A stretch of DNA of 64,000 nucleotides from Halobacteriales archaeon YIM A00013 (GCA_025041195.1 JAKCFM010000001.1:868001-932000); one strand, 5' to 3'; positions 43,659-53,451 are shown, counted from the stretch's first letter. Notes: generated from the letters alone by a model not told the origin. Numbers and translations are program-made.

Positions 43659-44318
43659 TCACTGATCGGCTGCAACGTTCAATGCGTTCGAAACGAGCTT
43701 CTGACAGCCTCGACGAATCCGTTCTGAGGCGGCCTGTCGCGAAATATCTAGCTGCTCGGAAAGCTCTTCGAGCGTAATTTGGCGTGGGACAGTGAAATAT
43801 CCCTCACAGACCGCCAGCTCCAGCGCCTCACGCTGTTTTTTCGAGAGTTCGTGGCGACCGTTCGTTGCGGATTCCTCTCCTTCGTAGATGCCACGCAGGG
43901 AGAACGAAACATCGGCTCTCTCACAGATCTGCCGAAATACTTTGAGTGCGTTGCGATCCGGCAATCGAACCCGTGAATCAACACCGTTTGCCGTTACCGT
44001 GACGGAGAGCCGCGAAATACCGGATTCGGCCTCAGCCGGATACAACACCATTGTCGCACTCTCGGCGACCCGAGCGCGATACAGACGCCGATCGGAGAGA
44101 CGATTAACCGTCTGCACCGATTCAATCGTTTCATCCGCTTCGATCGCTGCTTCGAACGGTTCAAACGCACCACCGTACGCCCAGATGATCAATAGCGGCT
44201 GGTCAGAATGTTCGCCAACGGTCCCTTCGACGTCGAGCGTCATCGACGGAACGGTAGCAAGCGCATCCATAAACGGAAGATCAGGGCTGTAGAACCGAAT
44301 TTCCGCGATGAGACTCAT
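43659..44318 (-). CDS. Bat-type (HTH_10) transcription regulator
   Basis: From ATG 44318 a 219-residue regulator (MSLIAEIRFYSPDLPF). C-terminal HTH_10: LSKKQREALELAVCEGYFTVPRQITLEELSEQLDISRQAASERIRRG. The N-terminal sensor has no recognised motif. The longer in-frame start at 44444 adds poorly conserved residues. Thirty bases from the M24 peptidase gene, in the same direction. Confidence 0.83.
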   Translation of the reverse strand: MSLIAEIRFYSPDLPFMDALATVPSMTLDVEGTVGEHSDQPLLIIWAYGGAFEPFEAAIEADETIESVQTVNRLSDRRLYRARVAESATMVLYPAEAESGISRLSVTVTANGVDSRVRLPDRNALKVFRQICERADVSFSLRGIYEGEESATNGRHELSKKQREALELAVCEGYFTVPRQITLEELSEQLDISRQAASERIRRGCQKLVSNALNVAADQ

Positions 44319-44427
44319 ATAGATACTCCGTTCGTCTACCACTAAAGATTGATCAACCGCCAGAGCCTGGATCCATTTTCGGACTGCAGTTGCAACACTC
44401 AAACAGTTCGGGCGGCTACAGCCACGT

Positions 44428-45366
44428 ATGACCACGAGCCGCACACAAATACTGAATCTCCTCTGGAACCGTGACGAGCCACTATCCGGACCAGCACTGG
44501 CAGATTCCCTCTCAATCTCCAGGGCTGGCGTCTGGAAACAGATCGAAGCACTCCGGTCCGAGGGATTTGCTATTCCGAGTACGGATGCGGGCTACGTGTT
44601 GGCATCGATTCCTGAAACCGGCTCGGCGGCGCTTGAACTGGGACTCGATGCACCATTTTCGGTTGAGTATCACGATGCAATCGACAGCACCAACCGATGC
44701 GCGCGTGAACTCGCCGAATCTGGCGGGGAAGAAACGGCCATCGTGGCCGGTGAACAGACGGCCGGCCGGGGACGGCTCAACAGGGACTGGGAGTCACCGC
44801 CCGGCGGGATCTACTGCAGTCTTCTCTGTCGACCATCGATCGCGCCGGTTGAAGCACCGCTGTTTACGCTTGCAGCGGCAGTAGCCACGACAGAAACGCT
44901 TGCCACGGTGGGCTGTGACGGATCAATCAAGTGGCCAAACGACGTGCTCGTCGGCGAACCGGAACGGAAAATTGCCGGCATTCTCACTGAGATGCAAGGC
45001 GAAACCGACCGTATCGATTGGATGGTCGTTGGAATTGGAATCAATGTGGAAACCCCACCAATTGCGGAGTCAACAGGACTCAACGACGAAATTGACGGCA
45101 CAGTCGATCGACGGACGGTAATTCAAGGGATCATCGAACGGTTCCATCAGCTTCGCGCTGCACCGGCGGAGATTCTCCCAGCCTGGCGCGAGCACTCGGC
45201 AACGCTTGGTCGGGATGTCAGGGTAGAAACGCCAGAGGGATCCGTTGTTGGAACGGCTACTGAGATCGTCTCACCGGGCGCACTGCTCGTCGAAACTGAC
45301 GGTGGGACAGAACGAATTCATGCCGGTGATTGCGAACACCTGCGACCGATCAGTGCAGGGCGCTAG
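44428..45366 (+). CDS. birA: Biotin-protein ligase BirA
   Basis: A 312-residue protein: N-terminal HTH (PLSGPALADSLSISRAGVWKQIEALRSEGF), then the ligase domain with GRGRLNRDWESPPGGIYCSLL, the biotinyl-AMP-binding loop, and IKWPNDVLVGEPERKIAGILTE, and the small C-terminal domain. It attaches biotin to carboxylase subunits and, with its HTH, may repress biotin genes. The 3' end overlaps the convergent propeller gene by four bases. Confidence 0.93.
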   Translation: MTTSRTQILNLLWNRDEPLSGPALADSLSISRAGVWKQIEALRSEGFAIPSTDAGYVLASIPETGSAALELGLDAPFSVEYHDAIDSTNRCARELAESGGEETAIVAGEQTAGRGRLNRDWESPPGGIYCSLLCRPSIAPVEAPLFTLAAAVATTETLATVGCDGSIKWPNDVLVGEPERKIAGILTEMQGETDRIDWMVVGIGINVETPPIAESTGLNDEIDGTVDRRTVIQGIIERFHQLRAAPAEILPAWREHSATLGRDVRVETPEGSVVGTATEIVSPGALLVETDGGTERIHAGDCEHLRPISAGR

Positions 45367-46811
45367 CCGTTCGAAATCGCGCTCACAATTCGTGGACGAA
45401 TCCGCCAGAACGCCTCAAGCAGCGCGAGAAGCAGGGCCGAACAGACAACAATCACGAGCAGTCCGAACTCCACGAGACCAACCCATGCGGGCATCACGTA
45501 CTGGATCGCCTGGAACACGGGCCCAGAGATGCGTTCTTTCATCCACAGCACTGGCTCCTCGAAGGCGCCAGCATTTTCGGTCGCGGATTCCATTGTGATC
45601 GCTTCACCATCGCCGGAGCCATCGACCGGGAATCGCTCTGCTTCGTACGGATACGCGACCGCCACAGACCAGACGACGGCACCCTCTGGGGTGACCTCGA
45701 AGACGCGGTTACCGTTCGAATCAGCGATCAGCGTGTTTCCATTCGCCAATCGGTCGCCGTCACGGGGCCAAAGCAAGTTCGCATCCGTGTACGACCAGCT
45801 TTCTTCCCAGCTTCCGTTCGTCCGTTGATATTCGACGATGCGGTTGTTTTCGGAATCAGCAACGACAACCGCCGGTCCACCCCGTTCTTCGGGGATGTAA
45901 TCCGGGTTGTGCTGTTCGTACAGCGTATCGTAGTCGTCGAGCGATCCGAGCGTCTGATTGGTTTGCATGGCCGCACTGCTATTGACGGTAGGATCGAGAA
46001 AGACGACCGAATCCTGGTTCCGAAGGCTTGCCATCAGGCGACCGTCCGCAAGAACATCGACATCGTTTACGTGCGTCCAGTCGGTGTACGGCGAGTTTCC
46101 AGTTCCCGTTCGGTCGTATTCACTCGTGGCGTTCCACTGCCAGTCAATCTGACCGCTCGTCGTATTGATGATCATCACCTGATCAAGGAAGATATCAGCA
46201 ACGGCGATGTGGGTGTCGTTGATCCGGTCGCCGTCGTGCCAGCGTGAGGAGTGTTTTCCTGGCGTGAAGGCGGAATAGACGGTTTCTGTCGTCTCGTTAT
46301 ACAGATCAGCGCGGGCAACGCCGTTTACGGTACACGCATCGGCGTCCGAGTGGGCATCGACGTACTGTTTCCATTCTTCATACGACGCGCTGTTTGCGTA
46401 GTCGTTCGTTCGCCAGTACTCCCGGGATCCGAAATCCGGACACGCCGATTCGGAAATATGATCCGAGTAGAAGAACTCCACGGTCGGGCTGTCAGTGTCA
46501 TTTTCGATCGGATCAACGTCCCAGTATCGTGTATGAGTTGTGTTGGAATACAGTAATGTTCCATTCGGCGCAACTGCCACCACCTCCGCCTCCGAACGCG
46601 GACCGTCGGAACCATCTCCAAGCCACGAGTTCGAATCCGTCGAAATCACCGTAATCTCGTCCCGTTCGCCAACAGAGGACGATTGAATTCCGGGATAGTC
46701 CGACGGCTCCGCTGTCGCAGTAACCGCATACGATACACCGAGACCAGCTGTTGATAGAAGGATACTTCCAATGAGTATACTTCGAATGAGCGTTCTGGGA
46801 CCGAAGTTCAT
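45363..46811 (-). CDS. ASST-like beta-propeller membrane protein
   Basis: A 482-residue protein with an N-terminal signal/anchor (LIRSILIGSILLSTAGLGV) and a C-terminal membrane helix (LVEFGLLVIVVCSALLLALLE). Between them lies an extracellular beta-propeller of the arylsulfotransferase family, with repeats such as PNGTLLYSNTTHTRYWDVDP and WTHVNDVDVLADGRLMASLRNQDSV. Haloarchaeal members are annotated as arylsulfotransferases, but their substrate is untested. The protein is probably surface-exposed and anchored at both ends. Confidence 0.75.
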   Translation of the reverse strand: MNFGPRTLIRSILIGSILLSTAGLGVSYAVTATAEPSDYPGIQSSSVGERDEITVISTDSNSWLGDGSDGPRSEAEVVAVAPNGTLLYSNTTHTRYWDVDPIENDTDSPTVEFFYSDHISESACPDFGSREYWRTNDYANSASYEEWKQYVDAHSDADACTVNGVARADLYNETTETVYSAFTPGKHSSRWHDGDRINDTHIAVADIFLDQVMIINTTSGQIDWQWNATSEYDRTGTGNSPYTDWTHVNDVDVLADGRLMASLRNQDSVVFLDPTVNSSAAMQTNQTLGSLDDYDTLYEQHNPDYIPEERGGPAVVVADSENNRIVEYQRTNGSWEESWSYTDANLLWPRDGDRLANGNTLIADSNGNRVFEVTPEGAVVWSVAVAYPYEAERFPVDGSGDGEAITMESATENAGAFEEPVLWMKERISGPVFQAIQYVMPAWVGLVEFGLLVIVVCSALLLALLEAFWRIRPRIVSAISNG

Positions 46812-46936
46812 CTCCGTGTTTCCCTCACGGTGTCACGACTATTTATATACCCAAGTTTCACCGCCGCCGTTATTACTATCAATAATAGCGCGTATCTCGC
46901 AACTAACTACTTACGCTGTCAGAGTGAACAGTATGT

Positions 46937-47653
46937 ATGGCGGATGAGACGGTGGTTCGATTCGATCCACACGTTCATTCTGCAGCTTCACACGATGGAA
47001 CGGAACCAGTAGCACGTATTCTTCAGCACGCACGAGACATTGGGCTCGATGCGATTGCAATCACCGATCATGACACGATCGAGCGCTCACGTAGTGCAGC
47101 AGCACTCGCGCCGAAATACGGGCTCATAGGGGTTCCCGGTGTTGAAATCTCGACACGCGATGGTCATTTGATCGGGCTGGGAATCGAGACGATGCCCGAA
47201 CCGAACCGCCCGTTCTTTTCGACGGTGCAGGCGATCCGTGATCGAGGGGGGGTCGCCGTCGCTCCCCACCCGTTTCAGCGGATTCGACACGGTGTTTCGA
47301 AGCGTTCGTTGACCGATTGCGACGCCGTTGAAGTGTACAATTCCTGGTTGTTCACTGGCTACCGAAACCGGCGCGCACGAACGTTTGCGCAACGTCGAAG
47401 CTATCCTGCGCTTGCCGGCAGCGACGCGCATTCAATCCTCACCATTGGGCGGGCGTACACGGAAATCGCCTTTGAGAACGCACCGGAGATCGATGCAGAG
47501 GCGATATTGGACGCTATAACCGACGGTGCAGTATCCGTTCACGGTCGGCGTGCCCCATTTCATCGATCAGTTGGTCACTATATCCGCGGGGCGTGCCGGA
47601 AGACAGCCACGATAACACGCACCACACCATCCAGAATATTAGAATTACTGTAA
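46937..47653 (+). CDS. PHP-domain phosphoesterase
   Basis: A 238-residue PHP protein: RFDPHVHSAASHDGTEP and IAITDHDTIERS supply the first metal ligands, GVEISTRDGH and AVAPHPFQR the later ones, and AGSDAHSILTIGRAYTEI the last. PHP enzymes hydrolyse phosphoesters with a trinuclear metal centre; substrates range from histidinol phosphate to nucleotides, and this member's is unknown. A TATA-like region lies near 46850-46900. Confidence 0.85.
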   Translation: MADETVVRFDPHVHSAASHDGTEPVARILQHARDIGLDAIAITDHDTIERSRSAAALAPKYGLIGVPGVEISTRDGHLIGLGIETMPEPNRPFFSTVQAIRDRGGVAVAPHPFQRIRHGVSKRSLTDCDAVEVYNSWLFTGYRNRRARTFAQRRSYPALAGSDAHSILTIGRAYTEIAFENAPEIDAEAILDAITDGAVSVHGRRAPFHRSVGHYIRGACRKTATITRTTPSRILELL

Positions 47654-47819
47654 CTAACACATTTTTGCTCTGAAATTAATAGAAGAGGGACGCCACTGTA
47701 CCCGCATTTTGCTGTGAGAGCGCTCACAGTGGCCGATTTGATTTTCTCGAACGTGACACAATATTGATGGTATTCTTCACGCAACATTGATTTTTCGGGA
47801 GCCATATACGATCGGAGTA

Positions 47820-49823
47820 ATGGCTGATAGTGAGGAGGGGACTGTAGAGAACTGGCGCGACGCCGAGAACAGATACGGTGCGGAGGACGAAGCAATCGGC
47901 GTATCTACGCTTGGCCGGCTGTTCGAAGGGACAACGAGTCGGAATCGTGATCGAGTGGCACAGCTGTATAAGGGCGGCGTCCATGATCGGTCACTCGTCG
48001 AGCGGGACATCATCGATTCGGCTGCAGCTGGTCGCTACACCTCGTTGACCTACAGCGAGATGCAACACATAGTGCACACGCTCGCCGCTGGATTTCGTGA
48101 CTGGGGATTTGAGGCGGGTGACAGGATTGGCCTCTTTGCGGATTCGCGGCTGGAGTGGGCGCAGGTCGATTTCGCCCTCCAGGTGGCCGGTCTCGTTTCC
48201 ACGACGGTGTATAAGGAATCCACACCCAACCAGGTGCAGTATCTTCTTGATGATCCTGGCGCGACGGGTGTCGTCGTCGAGAACGAAACACTGCTAGAGC
48301 GTGTGTTAGCTGTCGAAGACCAGCTTGAGCTGGAACTGATCGTGGTGATCGATACGATCAGTGGTTATGAAGACCGCGACGATATTCTGACGCTTGGCGA
48401 ACTCCATCGGCTGGGTGAGAGCGTTTCGTGGCCGATGAAACTCGAGGGATGGCTGAATGATAGGGATGTTGATGATCTCGCTAGCATTATCTATACGTCA
48501 GGAACGACGGGCAAGCCCAAAGGGGTAAAACTGACGCACCGAAACTTTCGAGCGAACGTTAATCAGATTCTCAAGCGCCTCGGCGATCGCCCGGATAAAT
48601 CCGACGATCTGCCGGCCGTAAACGAAACGACGCGGACGCTCTCATTTTTGCCGTTGGCACACGTCTTCGAGCGGACGACAAATCATTTTTTGATGTTTGC
48701 AGCGGGTGCGTCTGTCGCGTATGCCGAGTCTGCGGACACGGTCGCCGACGACATCCAGACGGTAAAGCCCACCAACATCGCAGCTGTCCCGCGAGTCTAT
48801 GAGCGAATCTACGACAGCATGTTAGAGCAGGCAAGCGAGTCAAACACGAAAGAGCGCATTTTCAACTGGGCGGTTGGCGTTGCCCGCGAGCACATGCGAA
48901 AGGACCGACACGGTCCAATTCATCGGTTGAAGTATTCAATCGCCGATCGGCTCGTGTTCAGTAACGTCCGGGAACAGCTCGGCAACAACATGGAGATGTT
49001 CGTCAGCGGAGGCGGCAGTCTCTCGAAGGATATCGCCGAGCTGTTCTGGGGAATGGATATTCCGGCGCTCGAAGGGTACGGTCTCACGGAAGCAGCGCCT
49101 GTTATCAGCGTCAATCCGTTTGAGGACGTCAAACCGGGAACGCTTGGCCCACCGCTCTCCGGTATCGAGATCGGGCTCGATGCCTCAATTCTCACTGAAG
49201 AACAAAAACGCCGGGCGACCGGTGATATTGGTGAGCTGCTCGTTCGGGGACCAAACGTAACGGAGGGATACTGGAAACGGCCGGCAGCCACTGACGAAGC
49301 GTTCACTGACGACTGGCTTCGGACGGGCGATATTGTCGAACGCGGCGATGATGGCTATCTCACATTCCACGAGCGTCGAAAGCAGATCCTCGTGCTATCG
49401 ACCGGCAAAAATATTGCTCCCGGACCGATCGAAGACCGCTTTGCGACGAACGATCGTATCGAACAGGTCATGGTGATTGGTGACAATGAGAAATTTATTG
49501 CTGCACTGATGGTTCCTAATTTCGATACGATTCGGCGGTGGGCAAATCGAGAGCACATCCATCTTCCCGAGACGAAGGCAGAGATCTGTCGAAATGATCG
49601 CGTTCGGCGCTGGATTCTCGAATCCGTTGATGCGGTGAACGAACAGCTCGAGTACGAAGAGCAGATCAAAATGTTCGAGTTGATTCCGGAGGAGTGGACG
49701 CCTGAGAACGGTCTATTGACGCCATCCCTCAAGAAAAAGCGTCGCAAGATCTTAGAACGCTATGACGGACAGGTCCGTCGCATCTATGCTGACGATAAAC
49801 GCCCAGCACCAGCGGACGACTAG
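47820..49823 (+). CDS. Long-chain fatty acid-CoA ligase (AMP-dependent synthetase)
   Basis: From ATG 47820 a 667-residue adenylate-forming enzyme. ATP-binding IIYTSGTTGKPKGVKLTHRN, EGYGLTEAAPVIS, and DWLRTGDIVERGDDGYL...ERRKQILVLSTGKNIAPGPIED show the full motif set. It activates long-chain fatty acids with CoA. It is rightward and stands alone. The acyl-CoA enzymes elsewhere in the window (thiolase block and the AidB-like dehydrogenase) could use its product. Confidence 0.93.
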   Translation: MADSEEGTVENWRDAENRYGAEDEAIGVSTLGRLFEGTTSRNRDRVAQLYKGGVHDRSLVERDIIDSAAAGRYTSLTYSEMQHIVHTLAAGFRDWGFEAGDRIGLFADSRLEWAQVDFALQVAGLVSTTVYKESTPNQVQYLLDDPGATGVVVENETLLERVLAVEDQLELELIVVIDTISGYEDRDDILTLGELHRLGESVSWPMKLEGWLNDRDVDDLASIIYTSGTTGKPKGVKLTHRNFRANVNQILKRLGDRPDKSDDLPAVNETTRTLSFLPLAHVFERTTNHFLMFAAGASVAYAESADTVADDIQTVKPTNIAAVPRVYERIYDSMLEQASESNTKERIFNWAVGVAREHMRKDRHGPIHRLKYSIADRLVFSNVREQLGNNMEMFVSGGGSLSKDIAELFWGMDIPALEGYGLTEAAPVISVNPFEDVKPGTLGPPLSGIEIGLDASILTEEQKRRATGDIGELLVRGPNVTEGYWKRPAATDEAFTDDWLRTGDIVERGDDGYLTFHERRKQILVLSTGKNIAPGPIEDRFATNDRIEQVMVIGDNEKFIAALMVPNFDTIRRWANREHIHLPETKAEICRNDRVRRWILESVDAVNEQLEYEEQIKMFELIPEEWTPENGLLTPSLKKKRRKILERYDGQVRRIYADDKRPAPADD

Positions 49824-49832
49824 GTCGGCCCA

Positions 49833-50486
49833 TCAGTTAACCAGTGTCGAGAGGACGCGTGATTCTGCCTTGCGGAGGTGTTCGTCGATCGTCGACGGTG
49901 CACAGCCGAGTTCCGTAGCGATTTCTTCGTGGGTCGTCTCTCGCGGGATTTCGTAGTAGCCCATCCGGACGGCTTTCTGGAACACTTCTGCCTGACGTTC
50001 CGTGAGCAGCCCCAACAGATACGGCCGTTCCGGTGAGTACTGGCCCACCTGTTCGACAGAGATGGAGATCTCTTCGGGGAGATCCTCAAGGGCGCGTCTG
50101 AGCATATCGTGCGTTCCGACAACGGTCACGCGAAGCGATCCCCGGTCGGTAAACGCAAGCGGGGTGTCGATGATGAGGGCGTATTTTTGGGCGAGAGCCA
50201 TCAGCTTTCCCGCTGGTTCTCCGGGTTTGACGTGGACGTACAGATGGAAGACGTCTCCTCGGACATCAAGTACGTCGTGGGCAATCACGTCGCTGAACGT
50301 GACGAGATCCGACTGAAATGAGGATTCGTCACCTCGGAGTCGGTACAACATTACCCCCGTTCCATCACCGAGCGCATTGATGTGCAACAGGGCCTCCCGA
50401 GTCACGTCCGGATGGTCGGCGATTACTGTATCGACCGGATGAATGGTGCCGTTTTCGGCGGTCAGGGTGAAGTCAAAATACCTCAT
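49833..50486 (-). CDS. Bat-type (HTH_10) transcription regulator
   Basis: A 217-residue regulator (MRYFDFTLTAENGTIHPVDTV), C-terminal HTH_10 (LLTERQAEVFQKAVRMGYYEIPRETTHEEIATELGCAPSTIDEHLRK). Convergent with the acyl-CoA synthetase gene, ten bases apart. Its target is unknown. Confidence 0.85.
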   Translation of the reverse strand: MRYFDFTLTAENGTIHPVDTVIADHPDVTREALLHINALGDGTGVMLYRLRGDESSFQSDLVTFSDVIAHDVLDVRGDVFHLYVHVKPGEPAGKLMALAQKYALIIDTPLAFTDRGSLRVTVVGTHDMLRRALEDLPEEISISVEQVGQYSPERPYLLGLLTERQAEVFQKAVRMGYYEIPRETTHEEIATELGCAPSTIDEHLRKAESRVLSTLVN

Positions 50487-50587
50487 CGGTGAATTACCGG
50501 ACGGTCAACAGTATACAGTATAATTGTTTATCCTTTTCGTTCGTTACGAACTTCGCTGTGGTGTACACGTTGGTCACAGGCCGCCTC

Positions 50588-50980
50588 TCAGGGTTCGACG
50601 GCTGTGCAATCGACGGTGTCGGTGTCGATCGCATCCATAATAGCGTCCTGATCAGCACCCTGTTCGTAATAGAAGACGATGTCGAACGTTCCGTCTCGCA
50701 GGAGCTGCTGGCACTCCCAGACGAAGCCATCGTCCTCGATTCGCAGTCCCTGGTGCTGGTTGAGACCGAACTCTGGATCGTCGTTTCCGGAGTAGACGTA
50801 GGTGTCGTCTTCGCCAGCTGCTGTGGCGATCGCCGCACCGACGTCGAGCGTCAGCTGGTGGAGTTGCGTTTCATCGTCAGTGGTACACTCCGTATGAACA
50901 ATCAGGCCGCGGAGATCGATCTCACCGGGCTCAAGCAGTGCACGCGTCCGTTCAATGAGATTCGCTTCGAGGGTGTCCAT
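50588..50980 (-). CDS. Conserved haloarchaeal protein, possibly DUF5778
   Basis: A 130-residue acidic soluble protein (MDTLEANLIERTRALLEPGE). It looks like a haloarchaeal conserved family I associate with DUF5778, but I cannot verify this. Segments DGFVWECQQLLRDGTFDIVFYYE suggest an alpha-beta fold. No motif gives a function. Upstream lies the cold-shock array, 100 bases away. Confidence 0.6.
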   Translation of the reverse strand: MDTLEANLIERTRALLEPGEIDLRGLIVHTECTTDDETQLHQLTLDVGAAIATAAGEDDTYVYSGNDDPEFGLNQHQGLRIEDDGFVWECQQLLRDGTFDIVFYYEQGADQDAIMDAIDTDTVDCTAVEP

Positions 50981-51080
50981 ACGGTTGTTGTGTGACTGTC
51001 GAGTTTAGCTCTCACGATCGAATCGGCGATGTCACTCAACGGGTAATCGTCCAAATAAAAGTGCTATCGATGTGACGACG

Positions 51081-51275
51081 TTACAACCGAGTAAGGTTCG
51101 TCGCACGCGGGCCTTTATCGGCCTGCTCAATCTCGAATTCGACTTCCTGACCTTCCTCCAGGTCAGGGCCGCCGATGTCTTCCATGTGGAAGAACACGTC
51201 CTCGTCGGCTTCTTCGGAATCGATGAAACCGTAGCCACCGGTGTCGTTGAAGAAATCAACTTTGCCAGTCGCCAT
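51081..51275 (-). CDS. Cold-shock protein, copy 7 (distal end of array)
   Basis: A 64-residue cold-shock-domain protein ([20 protein letters not shown]). RNP1 reads GGYGFID and RNP2 DVFFHM, the two nucleic-acid-binding strands. It binds single-stranded RNA or DNA, typically as an RNA chaperone. Last gene of seven; a T-rich stretch near 51045-51056 may end transcription. Confidence 0.93.
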   Translation of the reverse strand: MATGKVDFFNDTGGYGFIDSEEADEDVFFHMEDIGGPDLEEGQEVEFEIEQADKGPRATNLTRL

Positions 51276-51277
51276 GA

Positions 51278-51472
51278 TTAGAGCCTCGTGAGGTTTGTTG
51301 CGCGTGGGCCTTTATCGGCCTGCTCAATCTCGAATTCGACCTCCTGACCTTCCTCCAGGTCAGGGCCGCCGATGTCTTCCATGTGGAAGAACACGTCCTC
51401 GTCAGCTTCTTCGGAATCGATGAAGCCGTAGCCACCGGTGTCGTTGAAGAAATCAACTTTGCCAGTCGCCAT
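51278..51472 (-). CDS. Cold-shock protein, copy 6
   Basis: 64 residues, identical in sequence to copy 7. The ATG follows the previous stop by two bases (TAA-TC-ATG). The only ribosome-binding signal is the GAGG just before that stop. Confidence 0.93.
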   Translation of the reverse strand: MATGKVDFFNDTGGYGFIDSEEADEDVFFHMEDIGGPDLEEGQEVEFEIEQADKGPRATNLTRL

Positions 51473-51474
51473 GA

Positions 51475-51669
51475 TTAGAGCCTCGTAAGGTTTGTTGCGC
51501 GTGGGCCTTTATCGGCCTGCTCAATCTCGAATTCGACCTCCTGACCTTCCTCCAGGTCAGGGCCGCCGACATCTTCCATGTGGAAGAACACGTCCTCGTC
51601 AGCTTCTTCGGAATCGATGAAGCCGTAGCCACCGGTGTCGTTGAAGAAATCAACTTTGCCAGTCGCCAT
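51475..51669 (-). CDS. Cold-shock protein, copy 5
   Basis: 64 residues, differing from copies 6 and 7 by one change (HMEDV for HMEDI). Same two-base gap to its neighbour. Confidence 0.93.
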   Translation of the reverse strand: MATGKVDFFNDTGGYGFIDSEEADEDVFFHMEDVGGPDLEEGQEVEFEIEQADKGPRATNLTRL

Positions 51670-51671
51670 GA

Positions 51672-51866
51672 TTAGAGCCTCGTAAGGTTTGTTGCGCGTG
51701 GGCCTTTATCGGCCTGCTCAATCTCGAACTCGACTTCCTGACCTTCCTCCAGGTCAGGGCCGCCGATGTCTTCCATGTGGAAGAACACGTCCTCGTCGGC
51801 TTCTTCGGAATCGATGAAGCCGTAGCCACCGGTGTCGTTGAAGAAATCAACTTTGCCAGTCGCCAT
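51672..51866 (-). CDS. Cold-shock protein, copy 4
   Basis: 64 residues, protein identical to copy 7; the DNA differs from neighbouring copies at a few silent positions, so the copies are not products of a single very recent event. Confidence 0.93.
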   Translation of the reverse strand: MATGKVDFFNDTGGYGFIDSEEADEDVFFHMEDIGGPDLEEGQEVEFEIEQADKGPRATNLTRL

Positions 51867-51868
51867 GA

Positions 51869-52063
51869 TTAGAGCCTCGTAAGGTTTGTTGCGCGTGGGC
51901 CTTTATCGGCCTGCTCAATCTCGAACTCGACTTCCTGACCTTCCTCCAGGTCAGGGCCGCCGATGTCTTCCATGTGGAAGAACACGTCCTCGTCGGCTTC
52001 TTCGGAATCGATGAAGCCGTAGCCACCGGTGTCGTTGAAGAAATCAACTTTGCCAGTTGCCAT
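51869..52063 (-). CDS. Cold-shock protein, copy 3
   Basis: 64 residues, protein identical to copies 4, 6 and 7. It begins 197 bases upstream of copy 4, as each copy does relative to the next. Confidence 0.93.
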   Translation of the reverse strand: MATGKVDFFNDTGGYGFIDSEEADEDVFFHMEDIGGPDLEEGQEVEFEIEQADKGPRATNLTRL

Positions 52064-52065
52064 GA

Positions 52066-52260
52066 TTAGAGCCTCGTGAGGTTTGTTGCGCGTGGGCCTT
52101 TATCGGCCTGCTCAATCTCGAATTCGACCTCCTGACCTTCCTCCAGGTCAGGGCCGCCAACATCTTCCATGTGGAAGAACACGTCCTCGTCAGCTTCCTC
52201 GGAATCGATGAAGCCGTAGCCACCGGTGTCGTTGAAGAAATCAACTTTGCCAGTTGCCAT
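52066..52260 (-). CDS. Cold-shock protein, copy 2
   Basis: 64 residues, with HMEDV as in copy 5. First of the six near-identical copies. Confidence 0.93.
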   Translation of the reverse strand: MATGKVDFFNDTGGYGFIDSEEADEDVFFHMEDVGGPDLEEGQEVEFEIEQADKGPRATNLTRL

Positions 52261-52262
52261 GA

Positions 52263-52457
52263 TTAGAGCCTCGTGAGGTTCGTCGCACGCGGGCCTTTAT
52301 CCGCTTTTTCAATATCGAACTCGACTTCCTGACCTTCCTCCAGGTCAGGGCCACCCACGTCCTCCATGTGGAAAAACACGTCCTCGTCGGACTCGTCAGT
52401 ATCGATGAAACCGTAACCGCCAGTGTCGTTGAAGAAATCAACCGTACCGGTCGCCAT
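52263..52457 (-). CDS. Cold-shock protein, copy 1 (promoter-proximal, diverged)
   Basis: 64 residues and the most different copy: [20 protein letters not shown], then [16 protein letters not shown] and EVEFDIEKADKG. It looks like the parental gene, from which the downstream six were amplified. It sits behind the only promoter of the array. Confidence 0.93.
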   Translation of the reverse strand: MATGTVDFFNDTGGYGFIDTDESDEDVFFHMEDVGGPDLEEGQEVEFDIEKADKGPRATNLTRL

Positions 52458-52481
52458 TGCGTATTACTGGATGTCCTGCCC

Positions 52482-52492
52482 CTATTAAAATC
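52482..52492 (-). promoter_or_regulatory. Promoter of the cold-shock array
   Basis: On the minus strand GGATTTTAATAGGGG, a TATA box about 30 bases before the ATG at 52457, giving a very short leader. No comparable element lies between the copies, so the seven genes should be one message. Confidence 0.6.
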
Positions 52493-52559
52493 CTCTGGCT
52501 GCCGTCGGAGCGCCCTGTGGGTCACAAGACTCATACAGTAGCCAGAACATCAACAGCGT

Positions 52560-53450
52560 ATGTTCGAACGGGTTCGTCGCTGGGCGCTCGGAGTCTACGA
52601 GCGGAATCTCGAGCGTGAGCTCTCTGGTGCCCCAGGCCATATTGCGATCATTCAGGATGGCAACCGTCGATACGCCAGCAAGCGCGGCGAGGGAACGTCA
52701 GTTGGCCACCGTGAAGGAGCGAAAACCTCCGAGGCGATCCTGGAATGGTGTGCGGACCTCGGAGTCGAGGAACTGACGCTGTATACGTTTTCGACGGAAA
52801 ACTTCAATCGACCGCCCGAAGAGCGAGCAGAGCTGTTCGATCTGATCGAATCAAAGCTTCGATCGTTTGCTGACGAGCCCCAGGTCCACGAACGGGAGGT
52901 GCGAATTTCCGCGATCGGTCAGACCGACCGCCTGCCAGAACGTGTCAGAGACGCAATCGACTACGCAGAATCAGCGACGGAATCATACGAAACACTCAGA
53001 CTCAACATTGCGCTCGCGTACGGTGGCCGTGCCGAACTGCTCGATGCCGCCCGTGACGTCGCAGCAGAGGTCGACGCTGGACAGTTGCGCCCTGGTGATA
53101 TCGACGCTGAAGAGCTCGAACAGCGTCTCTACACCAACTCCGGACGCGCCGTCGATCTCATCATTCGAACCGGTGGTGACGAACGAACGAGCAACTTCCT
53201 CCCCTGGCACGCAAACGGTAACGAGGCTGCAGTCTTTTTCTGCACGCCGTACTGGCCAGAGTTCCGGCGAATCGATCTGTTGCGCGCAATTCGCACCTAC
53301 GAGTCACGAAAGGAGTCCTTCCAGCGGACGCGCGTCCAGCGAGCGATCGCCCTTCTCAGAGCGGTCGGTGCCGAAGATGGGCTGCGTGCCCGTCTCAAAC
53401 GACAGGTGGGCGGGCTCGAAATTGATGAGGAAACGCCGATCAACCGGTAG
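52560..53450 (+). CDS. uppS: cis-Prenyltransferase (undecaprenyl diphosphate synthase family)
   Basis: A 296-residue synthase. The N-terminal catalytic motif IAIIQDGNRRYASKRG is intact, followed by GHREGAKTSEAILEWC and the TLYTFSTENFNRP motif. In the C-terminal motif DLIIRTGGDERTSNFLPW is intact, but the following WHANGNEAAVFFCTPYWPEF departs from the family consensus (typically W-Q-x-x-Y-x-E-L-x-F). It adds isopentenyl units in cis to make polyprenyl carriers for N-glycosylation. Convergent with a second homologue. Confidence 0.9.
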   Translation: MFERVRRWALGVYERNLERELSGAPGHIAIIQDGNRRYASKRGEGTSVGHREGAKTSEAILEWCADLGVEELTLYTFSTENFNRPPEERAELFDLIESKLRSFADEPQVHEREVRISAIGQTDRLPERVRDAIDYAESATESYETLRLNIALAYGGRAELLDAARDVAAEVDAGQLRPGDIDAEELEQRLYTNSGRAVDLIIRTGGDERTSNFLPWHANGNEAAVFFCTPYWPEFRRIDLLRAIRTYESRKESFQRTRVQRAIALLRAVGAEDGLRARLKRQVGGLEIDEETPINR

Positions 53451-53451
53451 C

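Noticed and set aside
51256-52534. A second open frame of about 66 codons across each cold-shock copy
   Set aside because: It repeats only because the csp genes repeat; the text is Ser/Thr/Arg-rich and the csp frame explains the conservation.
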